Part shown: positions 62,814 to 64,000 of the stretch, piece by piece | Layout: the number at the start of each line of letters is the position of its first letter | Numbering within the stretch: the stretch's first letter is position 1 | Assembly (NCBI GenBank): GCA_014804655.1 | Contig: JAAUZK010000004.1 | Coordinates: 6,450-70,449, forward strand | Length of the DNA: 64,000 bases | Source of the DNA: Lachnospiraceae bacterium | GTDB taxonomy: Bacteria > Bacillota > Clostridia > Lachnospirales > Lachnospiraceae | Direction of reading: 5' to 3' | Notes under the pieces: generated by a model | What the model was told of the DNA's origin: nothing | Seen by the model: only the letters and a program-made list of their open reading frames with translations | The model's database searches: none | Program-made: the position numbers and the translations under genes

Positions 62814-63884
62814 TCACTGAAACTGATAGATCTTTCTTGCCGCGCGGTATCCGCCCTTTGTCAGCATACCGCCCAGCCTGCCGGGCAGATAAGTCAGCCC
62901 GCTCAACGTCGTATACTTTAGGCGATAGTACAGTCTGACATTTTCTTCTTTAATATGGTCCCAGAGCTGTTTCCGCTTCCCGTAGGCCTCCTGCGAATTG
63001 ATCAGCAGCAGATGTATAGAAGAGATCGCCATCATAATAGATATATTGCGACACATGTACTCTGCCAGCTTCGGGTACACCTCTTTCACCTCATTTAAGT
63101 CCACGCACTTAGAGACGATCTTGGTCACCTTGATCTGCTGGTCAATACGGCTCATCAACACCTTTTCATTAACAGACTGATCCTCCCTGCCGATGTAGTA
63201 ATGATACAGATCGATATCCATATAATAGATATGCCTCACATAAGGCAGCGGTTTATAGGCAAAGATATTATCCACATAGAACGTATGCTCCGGCAGCACC
63301 ACCTCAGCCCTGCGCAGCAGTTCAGTCCGAAAGATCAGTGCGTGCATGATCAGATACTGGGATGCATGAAATCTTCCGATATCGTTCCAGTCACAGGTTT
63401 CCTCTACCGGAAATACATTTCTGTAATGCATAACGCGATAAGTGCCCTCATCCAGATGATCATAGATATAATTGCAGACGAACAGATCCGGAATGCTGCC
63501 CACAAGCCCATCCTCACTTAAAGTACAGAATCTTTTGATCCGATACAGCAACTCGTCGTAGGCCCTCGCATCCAGCCAATCATCCGAATCCACTACCTTG
63601 AAAAACATGCCGCGTGCCAGCTCCAACCCTTTATTGACTCCCGAACCGTGTCCGCCGTTCTCTTTATGCACCGCTCTGACGATTCCCGGATACAGCCTCT
63701 CATAATAATCCGCGATCTCCCCTGTGCCATCCGTAGAGCCATCGTTTACAATGATGATCTCGACATCCTCCCCACCCACAAGCAGAGAATCGATACACCG
63801 CTTCATATAATCCTGCGAATTGTAGCACGGCACCGTAAATGTTATGTACTTTGTCTCGCTATTTTCATTTTTCATATTCTGCAT
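62814..63884 (-). CDS. Glycosyltransferase family 2
   Basis: 356 residues. GGAGG eight bases before the ATG. KYITFTVPCYNSQDYMKRCI, VEIIIVNDGSTDGTGEIADY, ENGGHGSGVNKG and FFKVVDSDDWLDARAYDEL (DxD) define a GT-A enzyme. The C-terminal half (TFYVDNIFAYKPLPYVRHIY, YYIGREDQSVNEKVL) is of the common Lachnospiraceae GT2 type that often makes glycolipids. First gene of the operon with the papain-like and flippase-like genes. Confidence 0.9.
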   Translation of the reverse strand: MQNMKNENSETKYITFTVPCYNSQDYMKRCIDSLLVGGEDVEIIIVNDGSTDGTGEIADYYERLYPGIVRAVHKENGGHGSGVNKGLELARGMFFKVVDSDDWLDARAYDELLYRIKRFCTLSEDGLVGSIPDLFVCNYIYDHLDEGTYRVMHYRNVFPVEETCDWNDIGRFHASQYLIMHALIFRTELLRRAEVVLPEHTFYVDNIFAYKPLPYVRHIYYMDIDLYHYYIGREDQSVNEKVLMSRIDQQIKVTKIVSKCVDLNEVKEVYPKLAEYMCRNISIMMAISSIHLLLINSQEAYGKRKQLWDHIKEENVRLYYRLKYTTLSGLTYLPGRLGGMLTKGGYRAARKIYQFQ

Positions 63885-63943
63885 GTCCTAACCTCCATAA
63901 TTTTATATTCACAGCTTTCTACACTACTTGTAACCAATACCTA

Positions 63944-63961
63944 GCGCAGATTCATCTGCGC
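63944..63961. repeat. Minimal family A remnant (18 bp)
   Basis: GCGCAGAT-TC-ATCTGCGC: the two outermost arms of family A joined with no interior, still behind the flank CCAATACCTA seen at copies 2 and 3. It looks like an internal deletion of a full repeat. Confidence 0.65.
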
Positions 63962-64000
63962 GGACGGGTTAGATTGTCCGTGAAAACCAACTTTCTACCT

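Overview
The window looks like chromosome of a low-to-moderate GC, Gram-positive Clostridia member, most likely Lachnospiraceae. This is inferred from gene content and style: LytR-CpsA-Psr and GH25 cell-wall proteins, a DUF4317 protein, subtilases of the clostridial Csp type, strong GGAGG ribosome sites and several TTG/ATG start ambiguities. No rRNA, tRNA, prophage, intact insertion sequence or CRISPR array was seen.

Layout. 1-212: 5' end of a UbiD-type decarboxylase, running off the left edge. 0.9-7.1 kb: two divergent GT-C-like membrane proteins, an SH3+SGNH lipoprotein and an acyltransferase. 7.1-18.4 kb is an accessory patchwork: a subtilase with Cys at the expected nucleophile position, a frameshifted DUF4143 ATPase, a scar made of a dead RelB-like antitoxin joined to a copied subtilase 5' end, a DUF4317 protein, a 4Fe-4S protein, a YafQ-type toxin-antitoxin pair, a DUF1349 protein, an alpha/beta hydrolase beside a divergent LysR regulator, a cysteine-desulfidase-like protein and an XRE regulator. 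18.4-22.0 kb: a divergent ClpX-like ATPase and an HtrA protease. 22.4-63.9 kb is one long surface-polysaccharide locus, almost all on the minus strand.

The polysaccharide genes fit an ABC-exporter pathway. GlmS and phosphoglucomutase feed sugar precursors. RfbA, RfbB and RfbC make dTDP-4-keto-L-rhamnose (no RfbD is in the window). A polyprenyl-phosphate sugar transferase starts the lipid-linked chain. Many GT2 enzymes and one GT4 extend it, and a methyltransferase-containing protein may modify it. Wzm/Wzt export it and an LCP protein probably attaches it to peptidoglycan. An MBOAT plus SGNH pair probably acylates it. Two GH25 muramidases are built into the same cluster. An FAD oxidoreductase, an LPG-synthase-like flippase protein and a permuted papain-like protein lie at the right end.

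The most unusual content is between the genes. At least three families of palindromic repeats recur. Family A (about 137-175 bp, four full copies plus a minimal and a decayed copy) has long terminal inverted repeats that vary in a largely compensated way. Family B (229 and 257 bp, two copies) has compensated terminal stems, a variable hairpin and a conserved unpaired-looking core, which suggests a structured RNA or an RNA-bearing mobile element. Family C is exactly 60 bp in all three copies. Two further single-copy folded elements occur at 28.2 and 53.0 kb.
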